From Aliarcobacter sp. (GTDB lineage Bacteria > Campylobacterota > Campylobacteria > Campylobacterales > Arcobacteraceae): a stretch of DNA of 46,185 nt. Below are positions 31,577-39,526 of this stretch, piece by piece (within the stretch, counting starts at the first letter, position 1; each line of letters starts with the position of its first letter). Both the position numbers and the translations under genes were made by a program. Location of the stretch: NCBI GenBank assembly GCA_028689025.1, contig JAQTXA010000021.1, positions 1-46,185 on the forward strand, read 5' to 3'. The notes beneath the pieces were generated by a model. That model worked only from the letters and a program-made list of their open reading frames with translations, searched no databases and had not been told where the DNA came from.

Positions 31577-34093
31577 TTATTTATTAAATAGGTTTTGACC
31601 TAAAGCTTTATATGTTTCATATAAAGTTATCATCTTTTTAGCCCATTTAATTCTTGATGAATCAACTAATTTATCGTTATGTAAAATAACTTCTTTACCT
31701 TCTTTTGCCGCTTCTTCATATTTAGCAATCATTTTCTCATAATCTTCAACTTCAGCTTGTTTTGGAGTGAAAATATCATTGATATATTCAATTTGAACAG
31801 GGTGAATTAGTGATTTACCGTCAAATCCTAAATTAAATGCATCTTTTGTTGAATCTTCACAAGCAAACTCATCATTTACGTCAAAGTGAGGTCCATCAAT
31901 TACAGTTTTTCCATAAGCTTTTGATGCTAAGGCAATTTGCGATAAGTAGTTAACCATCGCTTTTGACCCTTTTTTAATATCAATTTGAAGTCTATTTGCA
32001 AGTTTATTAGATCCTACAACTACCACTTCAACTCTTGATGAAGCTGCACAAATTTCATGAATATTTAAAACAGCTAATGGAGTTTCAATCATAATCATTA
32101 AAGATAAATTAGGATTTAGACCTTCTATTAATTTTGCTGCTTCTAAAACATCCTCTTTTGATTGAATTTTAGAGAATAATAGACCATCAATTTCAATCTC
32201 TTTAGCTAATGCTAAATCTTTTGCTAAATCTGCACTTCCTAAGTTATTGATTCTTAAAACTCTTTCTGATTCACCAAATTTTGAACCTTCAGTAAAAACT
32301 TCTTTGATAACAGCTCTTGCAGTTTCTCTTTGTTCTTGTAAAATTGCTTCAAGATCAAAAATTACAGCATCAGCTAATACAGTTTTAGCTTTTTCAACAT
32401 TGTGTTTATTATAAGAAGGTACAAATAACATTGATCTTCTTGCTTTATATTCAACAACTTTTGTTCCAGTTTCAATTGCATGATATTGTTCATGTAATTG
32501 TTTAACAAGTTGTTTTCTTAATACTTTTCCATTTTTAGTTCTTGGGTAATCAAGCATTGCAAAAATCTCTTTTGGAGCTTTATATTTTGCAAGATTAGCT
32601 TGAGCAAATGCTAAAACTTCTGCTTGTTTTTCTGCTGATAACTCTTCGTGACCAATAACTGCAATTGCAACTATTGTTTTATCTTTACCAATATCTAAAC
32701 CAAATGCAACACAATCAGCAACTGCATCGTGAGTTTTTACAACTCTTTCGATTTCATGTGGAGATACTCTAAATCCAAAAGTATTGATAATATCATCTTT
32801 TCTACCTATGAACCAGATATATCCATCTTCATCTTTTTTAGCATAATCACCTGTAAAGAAGTATCCATCATGTCTTGATTTTGCTGTTTCTTCTTCTAAT
32901 TGCCAATACTCTAAGAATAATCCTGGATCATCTTCACCAATACAAATCATACCTTCTTCACCATCTTCAACTTCTTCTAAAGTATCAGGGTCAAGTAGTT
33001 TTACTGTGTGACCTGGTTGTACGAATCCTGCAGATCCTGGTCTAATTGGGTTGTTTTTAGAGTGAGAAATATAATAAGAACATTCACTCATTCCAATTGC
33101 TTCATAAATATCTTGATTAAATTTTTCTTTCCATAATCCTAACATTTCATCAGATAAATGCTCACCAGCAGACATACAATATCTTAAGCTTGGGCAATCA
33201 GCTATTGTAAAATCAGTTTTTTGGATAATTTGTCTATAAATTGTTGGAACTCCAATAAATATTGTACATTGGTGTTTTTTAATTAAATTAATCCAAGTTG
33301 ATGCATCATTTGCACCTTCATAAGCAATAACAGTATGACCATTAAATAATGGATCCATTAAAGCTGATCCTAAAACATAAGTCCAGTTAAATTTACCAGA
33401 GTGCATGATTCTATCATTCTCTTTAAAATCAAACCAAAATTTAGTTGCAGGAGTTCTTCCAACAAGTGATCTATGAGAATGTAAAACACCTTTTGGATAA
33501 CCAGTTGTTCCTGATGTATATACTAAATATGCAGGTTCACCAGATTTTGAATTATAATGATTTGGTGTTTTATCAACTGTATTAAAAATCTCATTTAATG
33601 CATAAATGTTAATATCTTTTGGTTTTTTGATATTTTCAACACTATCAATTCCAGCAATAACAATAGTTTTTAAATTATCTAAGTTCTCTAAATATGGAAC
33701 TAAGTTCTCATACATAGAAGCTGATAATACAATTGCTCTTGCTTGTGAATCTTCAGCTAAATATTTAACTTCGCTACCACTTAAAAGTGTAGAAGTTGGA
33801 ACTGCAATGATTCCAGCTTTCATAGTTCCAAAAAACGAAATAGGGTAAGCTAATGAGTTTTTTAAACATACTAATACTCTATCTCTTGGCTCTAAACCAA
33901 TTCCTGTAAAGAAATTACAAACTTGATCAGATTTAGTTGCTAAATCTTTATAAGTTATTTCATCTGTACCTAATTTATCATCTTCAATTACCATTGCAAT
34001 ACTGTTCTCTTTTGGTGTTCCAACATGAGCAGAAGTACAAGCAAACCCGATGTTTAAAAATTCAGGTATTTCAATTTTAACGTTTGAACTCAT
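31577..34093 (-). CDS. Fusion of acyl-CoA ligase and degenerate HpcH/HpaI lyase domain
   Basis: An 838-residue two-domain protein. Residues about 1-540 are an AMP-forming acyl-CoA ligase: A3 motif YTSGTTGYPKG (192-202), MSECSYY (335-341), TGDY and GRKDD (414-433), and the catalytic lysine K523 in KNGKVLRK. Residues about 550-838 are a CitE/HpcH-type lyase domain (RRSMLFVPSYN, VIFDLEA, LRINN, MIETPLAV, GSNKLA). Compared with both other lyases of this operon, the DLED motif reads DLEA and the second metal-binding Asp is replaced by K697, while R614 and E670 remain. The lyase half is therefore probably not a normal Mg-dependent lyase. The ligase substrate may be mesaconate or citramalate, by context. 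RBS AAGGAG precedes the ATG. Confidence 0.8.
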   Translation of the reverse strand: MSSNVKIEIPEFLNIGFACTSAHVGTPKENSIAMVIEDDKLGTDEITYKDLATKSDQVCNFFTGIGLEPRDRVLVCLKNSLAYPISFFGTMKAGIIAVPTSTLLSGSEVKYLAEDSQARAIVLSASMYENLVPYLENLDNLKTIVIAGIDSVENIKKPKDINIYALNEIFNTVDKTPNHYNSKSGEPAYLVYTSGTTGYPKGVLHSHRSLVGRTPATKFWFDFKENDRIMHSGKFNWTYVLGSALMDPLFNGHTVIAYEGANDASTWINLIKKHQCTIFIGVPTIYRQIIQKTDFTIADCPSLRYCMSAGEHLSDEMLGLWKEKFNQDIYEAIGMSECSYYISHSKNNPIRPGSAGFVQPGHTVKLLDPDTLEEVEDGEEGMICIGEDDPGLFLEYWQLEEETAKSRHDGYFFTGDYAKKDEDGYIWFIGRKDDIINTFGFRVSPHEIERVVKTHDAVADCVAFGLDIGKDKTIVAIAVIGHEELSAEKQAEVLAFAQANLAKYKAPKEIFAMLDYPRTKNGKVLRKQLVKQLHEQYHAIETGTKVVEYKARRSMLFVPSYNKHNVEKAKTVLADAVIFDLEAILQEQRETARAVIKEVFTEGSKFGESERVLRINNLGSADLAKDLALAKEIEIDGLLFSKIQSKEDVLEAAKLIEGLNPNLSLMIMIETPLAVLNIHEICAASSRVEVVVVGSNKLANRLQIDIKKGSKAMVNYLSQIALASKAYGKTVIDGPHFDVNDEFACEDSTKDAFNLGFDGKSLIHPVQIEYINDIFTPKQAEVEDYEKMIAKYEEAAKEGKEVILHNDKLVDSSRIKWAKKMITLYETYKALGQNLFNK

Positions 34094-34108
34094 AATATAA
34101 TCTCCTTA

Positions 34109-35239
34109 CTAAATTTGACCGTATGGCCAGTTTTCTTTAAATGTGTGAATTGGCATTCTGTTTAATACAGATAATGCAAATATTTCATCCTCTTTTGCTA
34201 AAGATCTTAATGCATAAGCTCTTAAAATATTTTGTAAAGATTTACCAAACATTGGTGGATCTAACATTTCACCTTCGTATCTAATTGCACCACTTAATAG
34301 TGCATCAGTTTTAATTGCTTCTCTTAAAATAGCAACATCTTTTGCAATTTCATTTGGAGATGGAGTAAATGCAACTTTACAGATATTGATATGATTTGGA
34401 GTAATGATTTGTTTACCAGTTAATCCCATTGCATTTTCTCTAATTGCATGAGCATAAACATGTCTAGATGCATCATCACCATGTAAATCTAACCATCTTC
34501 TAATATCTTTTTTCTCAACACAAGAATCAGGTAATGAATGTGGTGTTAACATAACTTCAACTCCACCAATAACTCCTTTACCTTTAATTCTAGCTTCCAT
34601 TGTAAGCATATTAAAGAAAGTTTCTAACTCATTAATCCATCCTTGAGGAGTGATTTTATAAGCCATTGCTTTTGAAAAATCGTGGATACCAAAAACAACG
34701 TGTTTAACAGTTGAGTGTTCCATTAATCTATCCGCAATTTGTAAAGATTTTGGATGTTCAATAATTGGTTGAATTGTTAATTTACTTCCGATTGAAATTA
34801 ACCAAGAAGATAAATCTCTAATTTCTGCACTTCCATAAACTTCTCCAGCTTTTGCAAGAACAATAACATCAATATATTGATGAATTTGTTTTAACATTTT
34901 TAAATCTTCTTCATATTCATCAGTTCTAAAAGGATTAAGTCTTACTGCTATTTGAAAAGTTCTTTCAGGAAATTTTGGTAATTCTTGAATTAAAAGTTCT
35001 CTACTCATAGCTTTTTGTCTACAACCATCTTCTAAGTCAAATAACACTGTATGTGCTTTTGTTTTATAAGCATGTTTTTGTAATCTTAATTTTGCTTGCT
35101 CCATACTTTCATATGTTCCATCAAGTGGATTAAATTTGATTGGTGGGTAATATATTTGAATACCAGGCCAATATCCACCAAGAACTGGTGTTAAATCGTC
35201 ATTTGCTGTTAACTTAGATAAATCTATTGCAGAAGTCAT
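34109..35239 (-). CDS. HpcH/HpaI-family CoA-ester lyase, first gene of the operon
   Basis: A 376-residue lyase with an unusual Trp/Pro/Tyr-rich N-terminal extension (GGYWPGIQIYYPPIKFNP). Active-site marks are intact: DLEDG (68-72), R100 in VRLN, E161 in PIIEHP and D187 in FGIHDFSKAM. The family includes malyl-CoA, citramalyl-CoA and HMG-like lyases. With a methylmalyl-type lyase already in the operon, a citramalyl-CoA lyase (giving acetyl-CoA and pyruvate) or a paired subunit is possible, but nothing in the sequence fixes this. It is the first gene after the TATAAT promoter and a long 5' region, and is 15 bases from the fusion gene. Confidence 0.7.
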   Translation of the reverse strand: MTSAIDLSKLTANDDLTPVLGGYWPGIQIYYPPIKFNPLDGTYESMEQAKLRLQKHAYKTKAHTVLFDLEDGCRQKAMSRELLIQELPKFPERTFQIAVRLNPFRTDEYEEDLKMLKQIHQYIDVIVLAKAGEVYGSAEIRDLSSWLISIGSKLTIQPIIEHPKSLQIADRLMEHSTVKHVVFGIHDFSKAMAYKITPQGWINELETFFNMLTMEARIKGKGVIGGVEVMLTPHSLPDSCVEKKDIRRWLDLHGDDASRHVYAHAIRENAMGLTGKQIITPNHINICKVAFTPSPNEIAKDVAILREAIKTDALLSGAIRYEGEMLDPPMFGKSLQNILRAYALRSLAKEDEIFALSVLNRMPIHTFKENWPYGQI

Positions 35240-35298
35240 TTTATCTACCTTTCATTTTATTGAATTTTATACATTGTTTTTTTATTTTCGTCGTTATT

Positions 35299-35304
35299 AT
35301 TATA
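35299..35304 (-). promoter_or_regulatory. -10 element (TATAAT) of the CoA-ester operon
   Basis: Minus-strand TATAAT with no extended TG and no good -35, about 60 bases before the lyase start. It is the best candidate in the 286-bp gap between bioD and the operon. A GAAAGG ribosome site follows near 35250. Confidence 0.5.
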
Positions 35305-35372
35305 CTTGAAAACTAACAGGAAAGTTATACACCATTTAAAATGAATTGTTTTAATGTGTTTTGAAATAGCAA

Positions 35373-35442
35373 ATAAATTTAAGTTTAAAATCAGAAATCA
35401 TTTGCAAAGCCCATAAATAAGGGAAACTAAACTTAAATTTAT
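35373..35442. repeat. Perfect 15-bp inverted repeat upstream of the CoA-ester operon
   Basis: Arms ATAAATTTAAGTTTA (35373-35387) and TAAACTTAAATTTAT (35428-35442) are perfectly complementary around a 40-base spacer. It lies between the bioD terminator and the operon's -10, starting about 70 bases upstream of the latter. It could be a regulator binding site pair or a folded RNA; no T-run follows either arm. Confidence 0.65.
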
Positions 35443-35504
35443 AGTGAAAAGTGCTTTAAAATATGCAATATTTAGTTAAAAAAGAGTGTTACAAAATGAA
35501 AAAA

Positions 35505-35542
35505 TAAAAAAAAATTTGGAAAATTTTACAATTTTTCCAAAT
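35505..35542 (-). terminator. Strong intrinsic terminator of bioD
   Basis: Minus-strand stem ATTTGGAAAA / TTTTCCAAAT (35542-35533 and 35523-35514) with a 9-base loop, overlapping the bioD stop, followed by a run of nine T, one A and six T. Confidence 0.85.
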
Positions 35543-36143
35543 CTTCTAGGAAATTTAACTTTTTGAAGTAGTCAATTAAAAATGGTTTTGATACTTTTTC
35601 AAAGCTCTCAATGTCTTGATATAAATTTATAAATAACTCAAAATCTATGTTTTTTTCTTTTAGAGCATTTACTGAAAGTAGGGTGTCATTAATGCATCCT
35701 AGTTTTGAAGGAGCTATTAAAATTGCACTTGCTTCAAATATTTTTATTAAATCTATAATAAACAGATCTTTTTCAATTGGAACCATTAATCCACCAGCTC
35801 CCTCAATTATCAGTAAATCACAAAATTGTTCTAAATATTTTTTCTTTTCTTTTAGAAACTCTATATCTATGATTGTATTTTCTTTTGCAACATATGGAGC
35901 TGCTGGAAGTTTGAATTGATAAGGAACAACATCATTTATTGTTACATTAAAAGAGGGATTTAGAGTTTTTACTAAATTTAACATTTTAGTTCCATCAAGG
36001 GGAAAATCAACAACGCCTGTTTCAAAGGGTTTGAAATATCCAACTTTGAAACCTTTTTTTGCATAATGTTCTAGAAGTTTTTCACAGGCATAAGTTTTGC
36101 CTACATCTGTATTTGTTGCACTTACAAATAGAATTTTTTTCAT
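35526..36143 (-). CDS. bioD: Dethiobiotin synthetase BioD
   Basis: A 205-residue ATP-dependent enzyme that closes the ureido ring of dethiobiotin from 7,8-diaminopelargonate and CO2, the step before biotin synthase. The P-loop TNTDVGKT lies at about residues 10-17, followed by KPFETGV (substrate-binding region) and the later LLIIEGAGGLMVPI motif; LGCINDTLLSVNAL is also typical. Length is normal. It is a single gene here, with its own promoter directly behind the Bat operon terminator and its own strong terminator; no other bio genes are in the window. Confidence 0.93.
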   Translation of the reverse strand: MKKILFVSATNTDVGKTYACEKLLEHYAKKGFKVGYFKPFETGVVDFPLDGTKMLNLVKTLNPSFNVTINDVVPYQFKLPAAPYVAKENTIIDIEFLKEKKKYLEQFCDLLIIEGAGGLMVPIEKDLFIIDLIKIFEASAILIAPSKLGCINDTLLSVNALKEKNIDFELFINLYQDIESFEKVSKPFLIDYFKKLNFLEDLEKL

Positions 36144-36169
36144 ACTTTCTCTTTATATTTTATTGGAGA

Positions 36170-36178
36170 AGTATAACA
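36170..36178 (-). promoter_or_regulatory. Extended -10 promoter (TGTTATACT) of bioD
   Basis: Minus-strand TGT-TATACT lies right after the T-rich tail of the Bat operon terminator and 26 bases before the bioD start, giving a leader of about 20 bases. The AAAGAGAAAG stretch serves as ribosome site. Confidence 0.55.
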
Positions 36179-36184
36179 AAATAA

Positions 36185-36214
36185 AAATAGTGTAACTTGA
36201 AAGTCACACTATTT
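36185..36214 (-). terminator. Terminator at the end of the Bat operon
   Basis: Arms AAATAGTGT (36185-36193) and ACACTATTT (36206-36214) are complementary, with a further three inner pairs after one mismatch and a four-base loop. It overlaps the batD stop, and TTATTTTGTT follows on the minus strand. Confidence 0.8.
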
Positions 36215-37745
36215 CATCTTCAAAGAAATTCATTAATTCATTTTTGTCAATTTTATTGTTTGTTTTTTTATAAAGATTCTCTTCTAGTTTATTAAGAGTA
36301 TCAGTAATTATTCCACTTTTTTTACTATATGGTAAAAGTAATTCAAATAACTCTTTATCATTTTTAGCTTTTTTTATGGCTTGCACAATATCTTTTTCAA
36401 CTTTTGTTGTTGATTTTTTTCTAAAAAATAGTAATGAAGTCAATATTATAAGTAGAACAATAAGAGCTAAAACAATGTAAATCTTATTTTTATCCTCTTT
36501 TGTATTTTCAATATTTTCAACTTGAGGTTTTTGTGAAACCGTAGAAGTGTTATTTGAAGTCTCAATTTTTACAGCTGAGTTGTTTGGATTATTATTTATA
36601 ACTTTGATATTGATAGGTTCTGAATGAATTGTTTTAACTTGATTTGTATTTTTATTAAAATAAGTTAACTCAATTTTTGGAATGGTGTAATCATTTTGGG
36701 CAACAAAAGCTATTTTTTGAGTGAAGTTTCCTCCATATTCATCTGTTTGAAAAGTTTCTTCAATTTTTGGTTCATCTGCATAACTTACAACATTTGGAAT
36801 GGTTAGATTATATTTTTGAATATCATCAACATTCCCTTTTCCTGTAATACTAATAGTTAGATTAACAGGCTGATTTGCATCAACTGAAGTTTTATCAACA
36901 GTTGAGGTTATTGAATAATCTCCAAAAAGCTCCAAATTATTCGGTAGTGGTTTAACAGAGATATGTAAAGCATTTGAATAAATCTTTTGCCAACTTAATC
37001 TATTTGTAACTGAATCAAAAAAAGAGTCTCTAAAAAAAGAGTTTTTAAACGCAGGGTCATCTAATATATCATTAGAAATTCTCTCTTTTACAATTTTCCC
37101 TATATCAGCTTCTAATGAACTAAGGTCATATTCCCCCGATTTTTGAGGAAATAAAAGATATTTTTGTTTAAATACAATGTAATCTTTTTCACTTGTTTTT
37201 TCAACATCATCAACTTTTTTTATCCAAAAATTTTCAAGTTTTGGCTCAGAAAGCTGGAGTTTATCTATTTTTGAATCAATTTTATATTTAAATAAAACAG
37301 TTAGATTTATTGATTCCCCAACTTTTACCTCTTGTTTGTCTGCTTTTACTTCAATTACAAAGTTTTCACCATCTTTACTGGCACTTGGTTGTAATACAGA
37401 AATCTTCTGAGCTTCTGTTTTATAGGTTTTCCCATCTGCTTTTATTTCAAAAGAGGGAATTGTCACATCTTTTGTTGGGGAAAAACTGTAAGTTCTTGAT
37501 ATTTTTCTAGAATAATTTCCATTAATAATTGTTGTTGAAGATGATGAAGAACTTTCTTCAATATTGTAAGAATCAATACTATTGATTGTTGGAAATTTAA
37601 TATCATCACCATCAGATGTGATTGTAAAACTAGCCATTTCTCCTGCATAAATTGCAGGTGTATTCAGGCTTAATTTAACATCTGCAAATAATGCACTTAA
37701 AAAGATTGTACAAAGTATAAATATTTTACCAAGGTTGTTTTTCAT
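36204..37745 (-). CDS. batD: BatD-like protein
   Basis: A 513-residue envelope protein: signal peptide (about 1-21, ending ALFA), a beta-rich periplasmic part with repeated Ig-like segments (for example VKVGESINLTVLFKYKI and VDANQPVNLTISITGKGN), one membrane helix (about 422-444, IVLALIVLLIILTSLLFF) and a short cytosolic helical tail. This is the BatD layout (oxygen-tolerance family). Bat proteins form a MoxR/vWA system thought to help envelope proteins under stress; the molecular role is not settled. It is the last gene of the operon and overlaps the batC-like gene by 20 bases. Confidence 0.85.
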   Translation of the reverse strand: MKNNLGKIFILCTIFLSALFADVKLSLNTPAIYAGEMASFTITSDGDDIKFPTINSIDSYNIEESSSSSSTTIINGNYSRKISRTYSFSPTKDVTIPSFEIKADGKTYKTEAQKISVLQPSASKDGENFVIEVKADKQEVKVGESINLTVLFKYKIDSKIDKLQLSEPKLENFWIKKVDDVEKTSEKDYIVFKQKYLLFPQKSGEYDLSSLEADIGKIVKERISNDILDDPAFKNSFFRDSFFDSVTNRLSWQKIYSNALHISVKPLPNNLELFGDYSITSTVDKTSVDANQPVNLTISITGKGNVDDIQKYNLTIPNVVSYADEPKIEETFQTDEYGGNFTQKIAFVAQNDYTIPKIELTYFNKNTNQVKTIHSEPINIKVINNNPNNSAVKIETSNNTSTVSQKPQVENIENTKEDKNKIYIVLALIVLLIILTSLLFFRKKSTTKVEKDIVQAIKKAKNDKELFELLLPYSKKSGIITDTLNKLEENLYKKTNNKIDKNELMNFFEDEIV

Positions 37746-38583
37746 TGTTATCTCCTTTTGTTAATGGAAGTAAAAGAGTATTTATCTCTCTATCATTTAG
37801 AAGTTTTTGCCATTTTCTCTCTTCCATATTACTAATTGTTTGTTCTTTTTGTGGTGTTTCTTCAGTTTGAGCTTGTTTTTGCTCTTCTTGCTCATTTTTA
37901 TTTTTTTGTTCTGTATCTTTTTGATTCTCTAGTTTTTTAGAGTCTTGACTATTTTGTTGCTGTTCAGGTTCTTGTTTATTTTCCTTTTTATTTTCATCTT
38001 CTTTATTATTATTTTGCTCATTTTTAGGACTTTGTTGATTTTCTTGTTTTTGATTATCCTCTTTATTTTGTTGTTTGTCCTGATTTTGGTTTTGAGAATT
38101 TTGTTGTTTGTTCTCTTCATTTTGTTTGTTTTGGTCACTTTTCTTGTCTTGATTATTCTCTTCGTTTTTATTATCTTGATTCTTTTTTTGTTCTTCTTTG
38201 TTCTTCTTTAAAACTTCCAAATTATGTTTAGCATCTTCATCATCTTTTATTTTTAGAGCATCTTCATAACTTTTTATTGCTTTATCTGTATCTTTTAAAT
38301 GAGCATAAGAATTTCCCATATTATAAAGTTTGTCAAACTCTAAGTTTTTATTTGAAATAGATGAATAAGCTTTTAATGCTTCATCATATTTTTTTGCTTT
38401 GTATAAAGAGTCAGCTTCATTAAACTTTGCTTCATCACTATTTACCTTTGAATATGAATCTGCTGCTTTTTCATAATCTTTGCTTTCATAAGCTTTTTTT
38501 GCATCATCTAAATGTCTAAAATCAAAAACCGAAGCCCATGAAAAAGAAAAAGCAATAAAAATTAGAAATATAAATATTCTCAT
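37726..38583 (-). CDS. batC: BatC-like TPR protein with Gln/Asn/Glu/Lys-rich tail
   Basis: A 285-residue protein with a signal peptide (about 1-17), three TPR-like units (about 20-130, for example YNMGNSYAHLKDTDKAIKSY), then about 115 residues of low-complexity Lys/Asn/Gln/Glu sequence (about 130-248), and a short conserved end (MEERKWQKLLNDREINTLLL). It sits between batB and batD, where BatC or a BatB-BatC fusion is expected; BatC proteins carry TPRs for protein contact. Starting ATG overlaps the batB stop by four bases. Confidence 0.75.
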   Translation of the reverse strand: MRIFIFLIFIAFSFSWASVFDFRHLDDAKKAYESKDYEKAADSYSKVNSDEAKFNEADSLYKAKKYDEALKAYSSISNKNLEFDKLYNMGNSYAHLKDTDKAIKSYEDALKIKDDEDAKHNLEVLKKNKEEQKKNQDNKNEENNQDKKSDQNKQNEENKQQNSQNQNQDKQQNKEDNQKQENQQSPKNEQNNNKEDENKKENKQEPEQQQNSQDSKKLENQKDTEQKNKNEQEEQKQAQTEETPQKEQTISNMEERKWQKLLNDREINTLLLPLTKGDNNEKQPW

Positions 38584-39524
38584 GATACTCTCCTTGGAAG
38601 TGAAAAAATTCCCATAAAAAATAGGATTAGTGCTAGAGTTAATGGATAAATAAACAACTCTTTTTCATCTTTGATTACATCTTCTTTGCTCTCTTGAGCT
38701 TTGTAATTATTATTTATAATTTCACTTAATTGTTTTATATCATCTTGATTTAATGATTGTTTTAAATATGCTCCATTTGTGTCTAAAGCTAATTTTTTAA
38801 TATTTTCATTTAGTTTTACTAAAACAGCATTATCATTGTCATCTTTGATAATTCCACCTTTTTCAGTTCCTACATTGTAAACATAAACAGTGATATTGTG
38901 GGTTTTTGCATAAGCAATCTCATCTTGAAAATTATCTTCATTTCCACCATCTGTAAAAAGAAGAAGAATTTTATTTTTTTCATCTTTTAATAAATCATCT
39001 GTAACTTCTAAAACTGATTTAATATTTGTACCTTTTAAATTTAGATAATCAAATCTTAGATTTTTTACTAAAAACTTTAATGAGTTAAAATCTTCAGTCA
39101 AAGGTGAAATCAAAAAAGTTTGAGAACTAAATCCCACAAGTCCAAGCCTAATATTTTTTAACTCATCTAAAAATGAGAAGAGTTTATTTTTTTCAAATTC
39201 AAATCTATTTGGATAAATATCATCTGCCATCATTGATTTTGAAATATCCACTGCCACTAACATATCCACAAAACTTGATTTTATTTTTATCTCACCATTT
39301 TGCATTACAGGTCTTGCAAGTGCAAAAATTAAACAAACAAAAGAGAAAATCAATATTACAGCTCTTGTTTTTTTTGAGAACCTGTTGTTTTTAAACTCTA
39401 TTCTTTTAAATACTTCAGCTGAAAATTGTCCTAAAACAAACTCTTTTCTTTTGCTTATTAGATAAATCAAAGGAATAATAAAAAGAAGTAGATATAAAAA
39501 CTCTATATTTTTAAAATAAAACAT
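38580..39524 (-). CDS. batB: von Willebrand factor A protein BatB
   Basis: A 314-residue membrane protein: two N-terminal helices (about 7-23 and 54-71), a vWA domain with the metal site DISKSM at about residue 93 and a later TDGGNED, and a C-terminal helix (about 290-308). The layout is that of BatA/BatB, in which two vWA proteins face the periplasm or cytosol and work with MoxR. batA follows upstream in transcription with a gap of two bases, the usual batA-batB order. Confidence 0.88.
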   Translation of the reverse strand: MFYFKNIEFLYLLLFIIPLIYLISKRKEFVLGQFSAEVFKRIEFKNNRFSKKTRAVILIFSFVCLIFALARPVMQNGEIKIKSSFVDMLVAVDISKSMMADDIYPNRFEFEKNKLFSFLDELKNIRLGLVGFSSQTFLISPLTEDFNSLKFLVKNLRFDYLNLKGTNIKSVLEVTDDLLKDEKNKILLLFTDGGNEDNFQDEIAYAKTHNITVYVYNVGTEKGGIIKDDNDNAVLVKLNENIKKLALDTNGAYLKQSLNQDDIKQLSEIINNNYKAQESKEDVIKDEKELFIYPLTLALILFFMGIFSLPRRVS

Positions 39525-39526
39525 CC

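Noticed and set aside
37945..38211. An 88-codon Phe/Leu/Ile-rich plus-strand frame that looks like a membrane protein
   Set aside because: It is the complement of the Lys/Asn/Gln/Glu repeats of the batC-like gene; such repeats always give Phe/Leu-rich shadows.
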